Of a DNA stretch of 64,000 nt, positions 16,665 through 24,763 are shown piece after piece. Each line of letters opens with the position of its first letter. The stretch's first letter is position 1. The notes under the pieces are model-generated. The model was given only the letters and a program-made list of their open reading frames with translations. It was not told the DNA's origin and did not search any database. The stretch comes from Raineyella sp044508675 (GTDB taxonomy: Bacteria; Actinomycetota; Actinomycetes; Propionibacteriales; Propionibacteriaceae). A program made the position numbers and the translations under genes. Location of the stretch: NCBI GenBank assembly GCA_044508675.1, contig JBIQHF010000006.1:62001-126000 (forward strand). Reading direction: 5' to 3'.

Positions 16665-17657
16665 GTGCAGAAGAAAACCGTAGCAGCCATCGCCGCCGGC
16701 ACCGTCCTCACCCTGGGGTTCGGCTCCGTGGGCCTCAACGAGGCGCTGGCCAAGACCGTGACGGTATCCCTCGATGGCACCCCCACCGAGCTCCGCACCT
16801 ACGCCGGGACGGTCGACCAAGTCTTGGCCGCCAATGACATCACGCTCGGTGAGCACGACGTCGTGGCCCCGGCCGGCGACTCCCGGCTGACCGAGGGTAC
16901 GCAGATCTCTGTGCAGTACGCCCGACCGGTGACCGTGACCATCGACGGGCAGGAGCGCTCGCTCTGGACCACCGCAACCAGCGTGGAGCAGGTCCTGTCG
17001 ATGCTGCAGCTGACCGACGAGAAGACGATCGTCTCGACCTCCCGCTCCGCCGGTATCGGCCGTGAGGGGTTGTCCTTCAGTGTCACCACGCCGAAGGACG
17101 TGACGCTGAACGTCGACGACGAGTCCAAGCAGCTGGTCTCGACCGTCCGCACGGTCGAAGAACTGCTCAAGGAGCACGGTGTCACCCTCGAGGAGGGTGA
17201 CACCGTCGAGCCCGGTCTGGAGACCGAGCTGAGCAGCGGTTTGCAGGTCGCCGTGACCCGGGCCCCCGAGCCGGAGCCCGAGCCCGAGCCGGAGCCCGAG
17301 CCCAAGCCGGAGCCGAAGAAGACGGAGTCGACCTCCACCAAGGCCAGTGCGGAGCCGAAGGCCTCGAGCACCCCCAAGGCCTCCTCGGCACCGAAGGAGT
17401 CGGCGGCCGCCAGCTCCAACTCGTCGGTCTGGGACGCCCTCGCCCAGTGCGAGTCGGGCGGCAACTGGTCGATCAACTCCGGCAACGGCTACTACGGTGG
17501 CCTGCAGTTCAGCCTGCAGACCTGGCGTGCGTACGGCGGCACCGGCATGCCGCACGAGGCCAGCAAGGCCGAGCAGATCGCCGTCGCCGAGAAGATCAAG
17601 GCAGGACAGGGCTGGGGCGCCTGGCCGGCCTGCAGCTCCAAGCTCGGCCTGCGCTGA
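16665..17657 (+). CDS. rpfB: Resuscitation-promoting factor RpfB-type, without G5 domain
   Basis: A 330-residue secreted cell-wall hydrolase. It has a basic N-terminus and signal helix (residues 1-28), three DUF348 repeats (about 30-75, 85-130, 140-190), a low-complexity Pro/Glu then Lys/Ser/Ala linker (about 198-250) and a C-terminal Rpf domain with catalytic Glu263 in QCESGGNW. Rpf proteins cleave peptidoglycan and wake dormant cells. RpfB of mycobacteria has a G5 domain between DUF348 and the Rpf domain; here the charged linker takes that place. The GTG start at 16665 has GGGAG about 11 bases upstream. Confidence 0.92.
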   Translation: MQKKTVAAIAAGTVLTLGFGSVGLNEALAKTVTVSLDGTPTELRTYAGTVDQVLAANDITLGEHDVVAPAGDSRLTEGTQISVQYARPVTVTIDGQERSLWTTATSVEQVLSMLQLTDEKTIVSTSRSAGIGREGLSFSVTTPKDVTLNVDDESKQLVSTVRTVEELLKEHGVTLEEGDTVEPGLETELSSGLQVAVTRAPEPEPEPEPEPEPKPEPKKTESTSTKASAEPKASSTPKASSAPKESAAASSNSSVWDALAQCESGGNWSINSGNGYYGGLQFSLQTWRAYGGTGMPHEASKAEQIAVAEKIKAGQGWGAWPACSSKLGLR

Positions 17658-17664
17658 TAACCTC

Positions 17665-17680
17665 TGCACCCGTGGGTGCA
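17665..17680. promoter_or_regulatory. Palindrome centred on the ksgA start codon
   Basis: TGCACCC-GT-GGGTGCA spans the GTG start of ksgA. As RNA it would hide the start codon; as DNA it could be an operator or the 3' hairpin of rpfB. A -10-like TAACCT is at 17658-17663. Confidence 0.4.
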
Positions 17681-18571
17681 TCGGACGACGACAACGACGC
17701 GCGCAGCAGCGCGCCACAGACCGGGCCTGCCCTGCTGGATCCCAGCAGCGTGCGGGCCTTGGCTGCTGAGCTGGACCTGCGCCCGACCAAACAGCGGGGG
17801 CAGAACTTCGTCACCGACGCCAACACCGTGCGCCGGATCGTCGCCCTGGCCGACCTCGCGCCCGAGGATGCGGTGCTGGAGGTCGGACCGGGACTCGGCT
17901 CGCTGACGCTGGGGCTGCTCGAGGTCGCCGGACACGTCACCGCGATCGAGATCGACGAGGTGCTCGCCGGCCGGCTGCCGCGCACCGTGGCCGAGCGTGC
18001 CCCGGAACAGGCCGACCGGTTCACCCTCGTGCTCTCCGACGCCCTCGAGGTGACCGAACTGCCCGGTCCGGTGCCGACCGCGCTGGTCGCCAACCTGCCC
18101 TACAACGTATCGGTCCCGGTGATCCTGCACCTGCTGGCGCTGTTCCCCTCGATCGAGCGGGGCCTGGTGATGGTCCAGTCCGAGGTCGCCGACCGGCTGG
18201 TGGCCGGCCCCGGATCGCGGACGTACGGCGTGCCGAGCGCCAAGGTCGCCTGGTACGCCGAGGCGACCCGGGTCGGGAACGTGCCGCCCACCGTGTTCTG
18301 GCCGGTGCCGAACGTCGACTCCGGACTGGTGCGGCTCACCCGGCGTGCAGCCCCGCAGACTACCTCGCCCCGGGAACAGGTCTTCGCCGTCATCGATGCC
18401 GCCTTCAACCAGCGGCGCAAGATGCTGCGGTCGGCGCTGGCCGGCGTGTTCGGGTCCTCTGCCGCCGCCAGCGCAGCCCTCGAGGCCGCTGGGGTGGCTC
18501 CGACCGCGCGCGGGGAGACGCTTACCATCACCGACTTCGCCGCCATCGCCGAGCAGGCGGCCGGTGCCTGA
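17672..18571 (+). CDS. rsmA: 16S rRNA dimethyladenosine transferase KsgA (RsmA)
   Basis: A 299-residue SAM-dependent methyltransferase. It dimethylates A1518 and A1519 near the 3' end of 16S rRNA late in small-subunit assembly. Motifs in order are KQRGQNFVTD (about residues 36-45), the SAM site LEVGPGLGSLT, the active-site NLPYNV, and the C-terminal FNQRRKMLR. An N-terminal acidic extension of about 25 residues is present. The GTG at 17672 was chosen because it is in frame 14 bases after rpfB and just after a -10-like TAACCT; it also lies at the centre of a palindrome. The gene overlaps ispE by eight bases. Confidence 0.93.
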   Translation: MGASDDDNDARSSAPQTGPALLDPSSVRALAAELDLRPTKQRGQNFVTDANTVRRIVALADLAPEDAVLEVGPGLGSLTLGLLEVAGHVTAIEIDEVLAGRLPRTVAERAPEQADRFTLVLSDALEVTELPGPVPTALVANLPYNVSVPVILHLLALFPSIERGLVMVQSEVADRLVAGPGSRTYGVPSAKVAWYAEATRVGNVPPTVFWPVPNVDSGLVRLTRRAAPQTTSPREQVFAVIDAAFNQRRKMLRSALAGVFGSSAAASAALEAAGVAPTARGETLTITDFAAIAEQAAGA

Positions 18572-19511
18572 CCGGGAGGTGTCGCGCGACGCCGTCCGGG
18601 TCCGCGTCCCCGGCAAGATCAACCTGGCGCTGTGCGTGGGGCCCCGCCGCCCCGACGGCTTCCACGACCTGGCGACCGTCTTCCAGTCGGTCTCGCTCGC
18701 CGACGACCTGACCGCCCGGCCGGCACCCGACGGTGTGGTCACCGTCGAGGTGCATGGCGCCGGCGCCGCTCTGGTCGGCCCGGCCGAGGACAACTTGGCC
18801 GTACGCGCCGCCCGGCTGCTCGCCGCCACGTACGCCCCGCGGGCCGGCGCCCACCTGCGCATCGACAAGGGCATCCCGGTCGCCGGCGGAATGGCCGGCG
18901 GCTCGGCCGATGCGGCCGCCGCACTGCTCGCCTGCGACCGGCTCTGGGGCCTGGACCTTGGCGCCGAGCCGCTGCTGGCCCTGGCCGCCCGGCTCGGCAG
19001 CGACGTGCCGTTCACCCTGCTGGGTGGGACCGCGATCGGCCACGGCCGCGGCGAGCGACTGGAGCCGGTCACGGTCGACCACACCTTCCACTGGGTGCTG
19101 GTCACCTCCGCCGACGGCCTGCCCACCCCGGCAGTGTTCCGGCGCTTCGACGAGCTCCACCCGCCCGCGACCGTGCCCGAGCCGCGGGTACCCGAGGGCC
19201 TGCTGGAGGCCCTGGCCGCCGGCGACCCGACAGCGCTGGGGCGGGCGCTGCGCAACGACTTGGCCGAGCCTGCGCTCGACCTGCGCCCCGACCTGCGTAC
19301 GACCCTGGAGGCCGGGGCCGCACTTGGGGCCGTCGCCGGTCTGCTGTCCGGCTCGGGGCCGACCTGTGCCTTCCTCGCCGCCGACGCCGCGCATGCCCAG
19401 CGGCTGGCGCGCGGTTTCCGCGAGCCCTGCGGCGCACTGGTGCCGTGCCGGGATGTGCACGTCGTCGAGGCTCCAGCATCGATAGGATTTCCGCATGCGG
19501 GACGAGGTTGA
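18564..19511 (+). CDS. ispE: 4-diphosphocytidyl-2-C-methyl-D-erythritol kinase IspE
   Basis: A 315-residue GHMP kinase. It phosphorylates the 2-hydroxyl of CDP-methylerythritol in the non-mevalonate isoprenoid pathway. Seen are VPGKINLALCVGPRRPDGFHDL (N-terminal substrate site), the ATP-binding IPVAGGMAGGSADAAAAL (about residues 106-123) and LLSGSGPTCAFL near the C-terminus. GTG 18564 overlaps the ksgA stop, which suggests coupling. The last 17 bases overlap the start of a MarR gene, whose -10 element lies inside ispE. Confidence 0.94.
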   Translation: MPDREVSRDAVRVRVPGKINLALCVGPRRPDGFHDLATVFQSVSLADDLTARPAPDGVVTVEVHGAGAALVGPAEDNLAVRAARLLAATYAPRAGAHLRIDKGIPVAGGMAGGSADAAAALLACDRLWGLDLGAEPLLALAARLGSDVPFTLLGGTAIGHGRGERLEPVTVDHTFHWVLVTSADGLPTPAVFRRFDELHPPATVPEPRVPEGLLEALAAGDPTALGRALRNDLAEPALDLRPDLRTTLEAGAALGAVAGLLSGSGPTCAFLAADAAHAQRLARGFREPCGALVPCRDVHVVEAPASIGFPHAGRG

Positions 19512-20001
19512 CCGGCTGATCGCCGACTGGGGGCGTGAACGGCCCGACCTGGACCTCGCCCCGATGCAGGTGCTGAGCCGCGTCACCCGGATCGCCAAGC
19601 AGCTGGACCACGCCCGGGCGGCGGCCTTCGCGGCGCACGAGATCGTGTCGTGGGAGTTCGACGTGCTGGCGGCCCTGCGCCGCTCCGGCGCGCCCTACCA
19701 GCTGTCACCCGGGCGCCTGCTCCAGGAGACGATGGTCACTTCGGGCACCATGACCAATCGGATCGACCGGCTCACGAAGCGGGGTTTCGTCCGCCGGGCC
19801 CCCGATCCCCACGACGGACGGGGTGTCGTCGTCACCCTCACCCCGGCCGGGCTGGAGACCGTGGACGGTGCCCTGACTGACCTCCTGGCCGCCGAGCGTC
19901 CGATCCTGGCGGTGCTGGCCAACGACGAGGCGGATCAGCTGGTCGGCCTGCTGCGCACGCTGTCGTCCGAGCTCGAGGCGGAGGGCACCGACCGGGCCTG
20001 A
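19495..20001 (+). CDS. MarR-family transcriptional regulator
   Basis: A 168-residue winged-helix protein. It starts with a long helical lead, then SWEFDVLAALRRSG, the recognition region LLQETMVTSGTMTNRIDRL (about residues 77-95) and the wing RRAPDPHDGRGVVVTLT. -10 TAGGAT (19483-19488) lies six bases before ATG 19495, inside the last codons of ispE, so the gene probably has its own leaderless transcript. It converges on the next TetR gene and their coding ends overlap by 67 bp. The target genes are not identifiable. Confidence 0.88.
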   Translation: MRDEVDRLIADWGRERPDLDLAPMQVLSRVTRIAKQLDHARAAAFAAHEIVSWEFDVLAALRRSGAPYQLSPGRLLQETMVTSGTMTNRIDRLTKRGFVRRAPDPHDGRGVVVTLTPAGLETVDGALTDLLAAERPILAVLANDEADQLVGLLRTLSSELEAEGTDRA

Positions 20002-20675
20002 GTCCCCGGATGCTCCGTACCGGGGACCGCGGTGAGGAGCGCGGGGTCGGCGACCATCCGGGACAGCCCGTTCCAGGCCAGGTTGAGCAGGTTCGAGGCG
20101 ACGGTGGCCTTGTCCTGCTCCCGCTCGTCGAGCCACCACTGGCCGGTGTAGGCGATCATCCCGACCAGCATCTGCGCGTACATCGGCGCCATCTCCTCCC
20201 GCAGGCCGCGGCGGCGGAACTGGTCGCCGAGAATGTCCTCGACCTGGGAGGCGACATCGGACAGGATCGTCGCGAACGAGGTCCCGGGGGTGCCGGTCGG
20301 CGCATCGCGGGAGATGATCCGGAACCCGTCCGGGCATGCCTCGATGTAGTCCAGCAGCGCCAGGGTGCCGGCCTCCACCTTGCGCCGGGCGCCCCTGGCA
20401 TGCTCGATGCCGGCACGGATCGCCTCCAGCAGGGTCCGTTGCTCCCGGTCGACGATCACCGCGTACAGGCCCTCCTTGCCCCCGAAGTGCTCGTACACCA
20501 CCGGCTTGGAGACGTGGGCGCTGGCCGCGATTTCCTCGACCGTGGTGCCCTCGACACCGCGCTCGGCGAACAGGACGCGCCCGACCTCGATGAGCTGCTC
20601 GCGGCGCTGGGCGGCGGTCATCCGCTTCCGTACGGGCGAGCCGTTCTGCTTGTCGGTGTTCCTGGGGTCGGTCAC
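19935..20675 (-). CDS. TetR-family transcriptional regulator
   Basis: A 246-residue protein with an N-terminal HTH (GVEGTTVEEIAASAHVSKPV then VYEHFGGKEGLYAV, residues ~40-73) and a large helical effector domain, plus a Ser-rich tail. GTG 20675 is six bases after -10 GAGACT (complement of 20682-20687). The neighbouring tRNA-Gln and glmU match the place of Rv1019 in M. tuberculosis (from memory). Its tail overlaps the convergent MarR gene by 67 bp; a tail this low in complexity may tolerate that. Confidence 0.88.
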   Translation of the reverse strand: MTDPRNTDKQNGSPVRKRMTAAQRREQLIEVGRVLFAERGVEGTTVEEIAASAHVSKPVVYEHFGGKEGLYAVIVDREQRTLLEAIRAGIEHARGARRKVEAGTLALLDYIEACPDGFRIISRDAPTGTPGTSFATILSDVASQVEDILGDQFRRRGLREEMAPMYAQMLVGMIAYTGQWWLDEREQDKATVASNLLNLAWNGLSRMVADPALLTAVPGTEHPGTQARSVPSASSSDDSVRSRPTS

Positions 20676-20770
20676 CCGCCCAGTCTCTCAGAGTCCGGTG
20701 AGGCGGTGCCCGCGGAGCGTCCCGGGGTGCGGGGGCGTACGCGATTGCGTAGAGTGGGGCCGGTTCACGA

Positions 20771-20852
20771 TCCCCGGTTGGTCTGTCGGCAGGGCCCGCC
20801 TGACTTTGAATCAGGACAAGCGACGCAGGTTCGACTCCTGCCCGGGGAGCCA
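20771..20852 (+). tRNA. tRNA-Gln (anticodon TTG), unusual variable region
   Basis: Acceptor TCCCCGG/CCGGGGA, anticodon stem CCTGA/TCAGG with loop CTTTGAA (TTG), T arm GCAGG TTCGACT CCTGC, discriminator G and encoded CCA (20850-20852). The variable region ACAAGCGAC has nine bases, longer than the usual four or five, and two bases rather than one precede the anticodon stem. TAGAGT (20750-20755) is a likely -10 element. Identity follows from the anticodon and from the tRNA-Gln at the same place in M. tuberculosis (from memory). Confidence 0.78.
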
Positions 20853-20938
20853 CAAGTGGTTCTGACAACGCTATGAGGCCGCTGGCAGGCTCTGGACCAC
20901 CGGCGAGCTGCCGCCACCTCCGTGAGTGGCTGTCCGGC

Positions 20939-21847
20939 TCAGCCGACAGCCCGACCGCCGGTCACGCCGAGCACCGTCCCGGACACGTACGACGCGTCGG
21001 CGGGGGAGGCGAGGAACACGAAGGCGGGGGCGACCTCGGCGGGCTGTCCGGCCCTGCCGAGCGGGGTGTTCTTGCCGAACTTCGTCATCGACTCCGCCGG
21101 CTTGGTCGCCGGCTGGAGCGGGGTCCAGATCGGCCCGGGGGCGACCGCGTTGACCCGGATGCCCTGCGGGCCCAACTGCTCGGCCATGTTGATGGTGAAG
21201 TTCAGGATGGCTGCCTTGGTCGCGGCGTAGTCGACCAGTGGCTCGGACGGCTCGTAGGCCTGGATCGACGTGGTGTTGATGATCGAGGCCCCCTCGCCGA
21301 GATGGTGCAGCGCCTCTTGGGTGATCCAGAACATCGCGTACAGGTTGACCTTGAAGGTCGCGTCCATCTCCTCGGTCCGCACTGACGCCAGGCCATGTTC
21401 GCGTCGGGCGCGCTGGACCCCGGCATTGTTGACCAGGATGTCGAGCCTGCCGAGCTTGGCGACGGCATCGCGCACGATCGTACGGGCCGTTTGTTCCTCG
21501 CCGATGTCGCCGGGCAGCAGGACCGCTGTGCGGCCGGCCTGCTCCACCCAGTGGGCGGTCTCCTCTGCGTCGGACTGCTCCTCGGGCAGGTAGGAGATCG
21601 CCACGTCGGCACCCTCGCGGGCGTAGGCGATGGCGACTGCGCGGCCGATCCCCGAGTCGCCACCGGTGATCAGGGCTGCCTGCCCGTCGAGCTTGCCGTG
21701 CCCGACGTACGTCTCCTCGCCGTGGTCCGGCATCGGCGTCATCGCCGTGGTCAGGCCGGGTGGCTCCTGCTCCTGTGCCTCGAAGGCCCCCGATGCCGGG
21801 TCGAGGCGTTGCCTGGCGTTCTCGCTGACCTCTGGTTCGCTGGGCAT
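20939..21847 (-). CDS. Short-chain dehydrogenase/reductase
   Basis: A 302-residue SDR with an N-terminal extension of about 50 residues ending in PMPDHGEETYVGHGKLDGQ, as in the YdaD/GSP39 stress-dehydrogenase group. The cofactor site is TGGDSGIGRA (61-70), followed by VNNAG and the catalytic Tyr in DYAATKAA (about residue 207). The substrate is unknown. The 3' end overlaps an inverted repeat (20928-20951) that could terminate transcription. It is divergent from glmU. Confidence 0.88.
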   Translation of the reverse strand: MPSEPEVSENARQRLDPASGAFEAQEQEPPGLTTAMTPMPDHGEETYVGHGKLDGQAALITGGDSGIGRAVAIAYAREGADVAISYLPEEQSDAEETAHWVEQAGRTAVLLPGDIGEEQTARTIVRDAVAKLGRLDILVNNAGVQRARREHGLASVRTEEMDATFKVNLYAMFWITQEALHHLGEGASIINTTSIQAYEPSEPLVDYAATKAAILNFTINMAEQLGPQGIRVNAVAPGPIWTPLQPATKPAESMTKFGKNTPLGRAGQPAEVAPAFVFLASPADASYVSGTVLGVTGGRAVG

Positions 21848-22034
21848 ACCTCATTCTTTGTGACCGGTCGTCGCGAGGCAAGGGCCGGCCGGGCCTGATC
21901 CGCGTGCCGGTGGCAGCTGATTCGCCCTGTCGGCGCGATAGGGTGGGACGGCGCCTCGGGTGAATCCTCGCTCCCGTCGGGAGGGCGATTCGGTCCGGGG
22001 CGGCTTCCCTGAGCCCCCCTCGAAGGAGATGACG

Positions 22035-23399
22035 GTGACCGCGAGTGACAACGTGACGACCAACCAGGACTCAGCCGGAGGCGTGGCCGCCGTCGTGGTG
22101 CTGGCCGCCGGTGCCGGTACCCGGATGAAGTCCTCCCGCTCCAAGGTGCTGCACGAGGTCGCCGGACGCTCCATGCTGTCCTGGGCGGTCGATGCGGCCG
22201 AGCAGGTCGAGCCGGACCACCTCGTCGTGGTCGTCGGGCACCAGCGTGACCAGGTCGAGGCCCACCTGCGCGAGGTCGCTCCGGCCGTCATCACCGCCGT
22301 CCAGGAGGAGCAGAAGGGCACCGGCCACGCGGTGATGTGCGGCCTGGCCCCCCTGGGCGAGATCGCCGGCGTCGTCGTCGTGACGTACGGCGACGTGCCG
22401 CTGCTGAGCGGCGAGACCCTACGGGCGATGGTGGCCGAGCACAAGGAGTCGGGCGACGCGATCACCGTGCTCACCGCGCGGGTGCCCGACCCGACCGGCT
22501 ATGGCCGCATCATTCGCGGCGCCGATGGCGGCATCGATCGGATCGTCGAGCACAAGGACGCCTCCGAGGCCGAGCGCGCCATCGACGAGATCAACTCCGG
22601 AATCTACGTCTTCGAGGCGGACATCCTGCATGACGGGCTGGCCAGTCTCGGCACCGACAACGTGCAGGGTGAGCTCTACCTGACCGATGTCATCGCCCAT
22701 GCGAACAGCGTCAACCGCCGGGTCGGGGCGTACGTCACTGGCGACCTGTGGCAGACCGAGGGCGTCAACAACAGGGTCCAGCTGGCCCGGATGGGCGCCG
22801 AGATGAACCGCCGTATCGGCGAGCGCTGGATGATGGCCGGTGTCACCATCGTCGACCCGGCCACGACCTGGATCGAGGACTCGGTCGACATCGCCAGCGA
22901 CGTCACCCTGCTGCCCGGCACCCACCTGCTCGGTGCCACCTCGATCGCCACCGGAGCCGTCATCGGCCCCGACACCACGCTCAAGGACGTCGAGGTCGGT
23001 GAGGATGCCACCATCACCCGCAGCCAGGGACTGTTGGCCACCGTAGGGGCGCGCGGCCAGGTGGGCCCCTACTCCTACCTGCGCCCCGGTAGCGAGCTGG
23101 CCGCCGATGTCAGGATCGGCCCGTTCGTGGAGATCAAGCGCACGGTGGTCGGGGAGGGCGTGACCATCGCCCACCACAACTATGTCGGCGATGCCGAGAT
23201 CGGTCGAGGAGCCACCCTCGGCGCAGGTACCATCGTCGCGAACGATGACGGGCAAGCCCGCCACGCCACGAAGATCGGTGCCGATGCGTTCATCGGTCCG
23301 CACAGTGTCCTGGTCGCCCCCGTCTCGGTCGCTGAAGGAGCTCATGTCGCCGCCGGGTCGACCGTCACCGAGGGCGTGGCTCCGGGCAACGACTCCTGA
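22035..23399 (+). CDS. glmU: Bifunctional UDP-GlcNAc pyrophosphorylase / GlcN-1-P acetyltransferase GlmU
   Basis: About 454 residues. The N-terminal uridylyltransferase has VLAAGAGTRMKSSRSKVLH, EQKGTGHAV and YGDVPLL; the C-terminal left-handed beta helix has VEIKRT, IAHHNYVGDAEIG and GAGTIVANDDG. It makes UDP-GlcNAc for peptidoglycan and mycothiol. AAGGAG touches the ATG at 22029, which is too close; GTG 22035 lies six bases after it and is the better start. The C-terminus stops soon after the acetyltransferase helix, shorter than in mycobacteria. It precedes prs, which supplies another activated sugar phosphate. Confidence 0.95.
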   Translation: MTASDNVTTNQDSAGGVAAVVVLAAGAGTRMKSSRSKVLHEVAGRSMLSWAVDAAEQVEPDHLVVVVGHQRDQVEAHLREVAPAVITAVQEEQKGTGHAVMCGLAPLGEIAGVVVVTYGDVPLLSGETLRAMVAEHKESGDAITVLTARVPDPTGYGRIIRGADGGIDRIVEHKDASEAERAIDEINSGIYVFEADILHDGLASLGTDNVQGELYLTDVIAHANSVNRRVGAYVTGDLWQTEGVNNRVQLARMGAEMNRRIGERWMMAGVTIVDPATTWIEDSVDIASDVTLLPGTHLLGATSIATGAVIGPDTTLKDVEVGEDATITRSQGLLATVGARGQVGPYSYLRPGSELAADVRIGPFVEIKRTVVGEGVTIAHHNYVGDAEIGRGATLGAGTIVANDDGQARHATKIGADAFIGPHSVLVAPVSVAEGAHVAAGSTVTEGVAPGNDS

Positions 23400-23507
23400 C
23401 CACCACGAGCAGGCTGGTGTCAGGTCGCCGTTGCGGCTAGCCGACCCCCCGATCGGCGAAACCACCCCCAGGGGCCGGCCACCCCGACAACCCGAGGAGA
23501 CCAGTAA

Positions 23508-24476
23508 GTGAGCGGTTTCAAGCTCCCCTCCGACAAGCACCTGATGCTCTTCTCCGGACGGGCGTATCCCGAGCTGGCACAGGAGATCGCGCAGCTGATG
23601 GGCACCGAGCTGGTGCCCACCCGCCAGGTGACGTACGCCAACTCCGAGATCTACGTGCAGTACGAGGAGTCCGTGCGCGGCTCGGACGCGTTCGTGATCC
23701 AGTCGCACAGCGCGCCGGTGAACGAATCGCTGATGGAGCAGTTGATCATGGTCGACGCGCTCAAGCGCGCGTCGGCGAAGCGCATCACCGTCGTTGCGCC
23801 GTTCTACCCGTACGCCCGCCAGGACAAGAAGCACCTCGGTCGCGAGCCGATCTCGGCCCGACTGGTTGCCGACCTGTTCAGCGCTGCCGGGGCCGACCGG
23901 GTCATGTCGATCGACCTGCACGCCGCGCAGATCCAGGGCTTCTTCGACGGCCCGGTGGACCACCTGTGGGGCCTGCCGGTGCTGGCGAACTACGTGATGG
24001 ACAAGTACGACACCGAGGAGATGACGATCGTCTCGCCGGACGCCGGCCGGGTCCGCCTCGCCGACATGTGGACCGACCGACTGGGCAGCCGACTGGCGAT
24101 CATCCACAAGCGTCGCGACCCCGACGTCGCCAACGAGGTGGCCGTCCACGAGGTCGTCGGCGACGTCGAGGGCCGGGTCTGCCTGCTGGTCGACGACATG
24201 ATCGACACCGCCGGCACGATCTGCCAGGCGGCGGAGGCGCTGAAGGAGCGGGGTGCCAAGAAGGTCATCGCCGCGGCGACCCACCCGGTCCTCTCCGGTC
24301 CGGCCGCCCAGCGGCTGAACGACTCGGCCTTCGAGGAGGTCATCGTCTGCAACACGCTGCCGATCCGCACCCAGGTGCCGATCGACAAGTTGACCGTGCT
24401 GTCCATCGCCCCGATGCTGGCCCAGGCCATCCACGAGGTCTTCGAGGACGGTTCGGTCACCAAGCTGTTCCAGTAG
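23508..24476 (+). CDS. prs: Ribose-phosphate pyrophosphokinase
   Basis: A 322-residue PRPP synthetase, normal length. It makes PRPP from ribose 5-phosphate and ATP for nucleotide, histidine and tryptophan synthesis. Seen are FSGRAYPELAQEIA, the catalytic-loop region YPYARQDKKHLGREPISA, DLHAAQIQGFF and the PRPP-binding CLLVDDMIDTAGT. The GTG at 23508 follows CGAGGAG. Together with glmU it forms an operon seen across actinobacteria. Confidence 0.96.
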   Translation: MSGFKLPSDKHLMLFSGRAYPELAQEIAQLMGTELVPTRQVTYANSEIYVQYEESVRGSDAFVIQSHSAPVNESLMEQLIMVDALKRASAKRITVVAPFYPYARQDKKHLGREPISARLVADLFSAAGADRVMSIDLHAAQIQGFFDGPVDHLWGLPVLANYVMDKYDTEEMTIVSPDAGRVRLADMWTDRLGSRLAIIHKRRDPDVANEVAVHEVVGDVEGRVCLLVDDMIDTAGTICQAAEALKERGAKKVIAAATHPVLSGPAAQRLNDSAFEEVIVCNTLPIRTQVPIDKLTVLSIAPMLAQAIHEVFEDGSVTKLFQ

Positions 24477-24541
24477 TGACGGCTCCAGTAGTGACGGTGC
24501 AGTAGCACTGCTCCAGCGTTTCTGGGCCGGGCGCCGTGCGG

Positions 24542-24574
24542 GGACGCCGGTGGGGGAGGACTCTGCCGGCGTCC
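24542..24574 (+). terminator. Hairpin after prs
   Basis: GGACGCCGG (24542-24550) pairs with CCGGCGTCC (24566-24574) round a 15-base loop. No T-run follows. It precedes the -10-like TAGCAT (24581-24586) of rplY. Confidence 0.5.
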
Positions 24575-24580
24575 TCGTGC

Positions 24581-24763
24581 TAGCATGTCCGGGTTGCCTC
24601 GGCGAGGGGAGGCGTACGGACCGTACGCCGAACGTGATCGACGTGGTGTGCCATCGGCCTCTGGCGGTGGCTGCCGGTCGACGCATGTCCCGGCCCTGGC
24701 GGCAGGAAACCCGATCATCGGTCATCCGCCCGCCGCGTGATGGCCCGACCCCAGGAGGCCACC
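24581..24763 (+). promoter_or_regulatory. rplY promoter and long leader with 5' hairpin
   Basis: TAGCAT (24581-24586) fits a -10 element, giving a leader of about 170 bases. Right after the expected start, GGCGTAC (24611-24617) and GTACGCC (24623-24629) form a seven-pair hairpin with loop GGACC. The rest of the leader holds nothing I recognise. Autogenous control of rplY is possible. Confidence 0.45.

Noticed and set aside
17265..17330. Simple-sequence repeat rich in GAGCCG and GAGCCC
   Set aside because: It is the in-frame Pro-Glu linker of the Rpf protein, not a separate repeat element.
20771..20852. Selenocysteine tRNA
   Set aside because: TCA occurs next to the anticodon loop, but the loop places TTG as anticodon and the long acceptor and extra arms of tRNA-Sec are absent.
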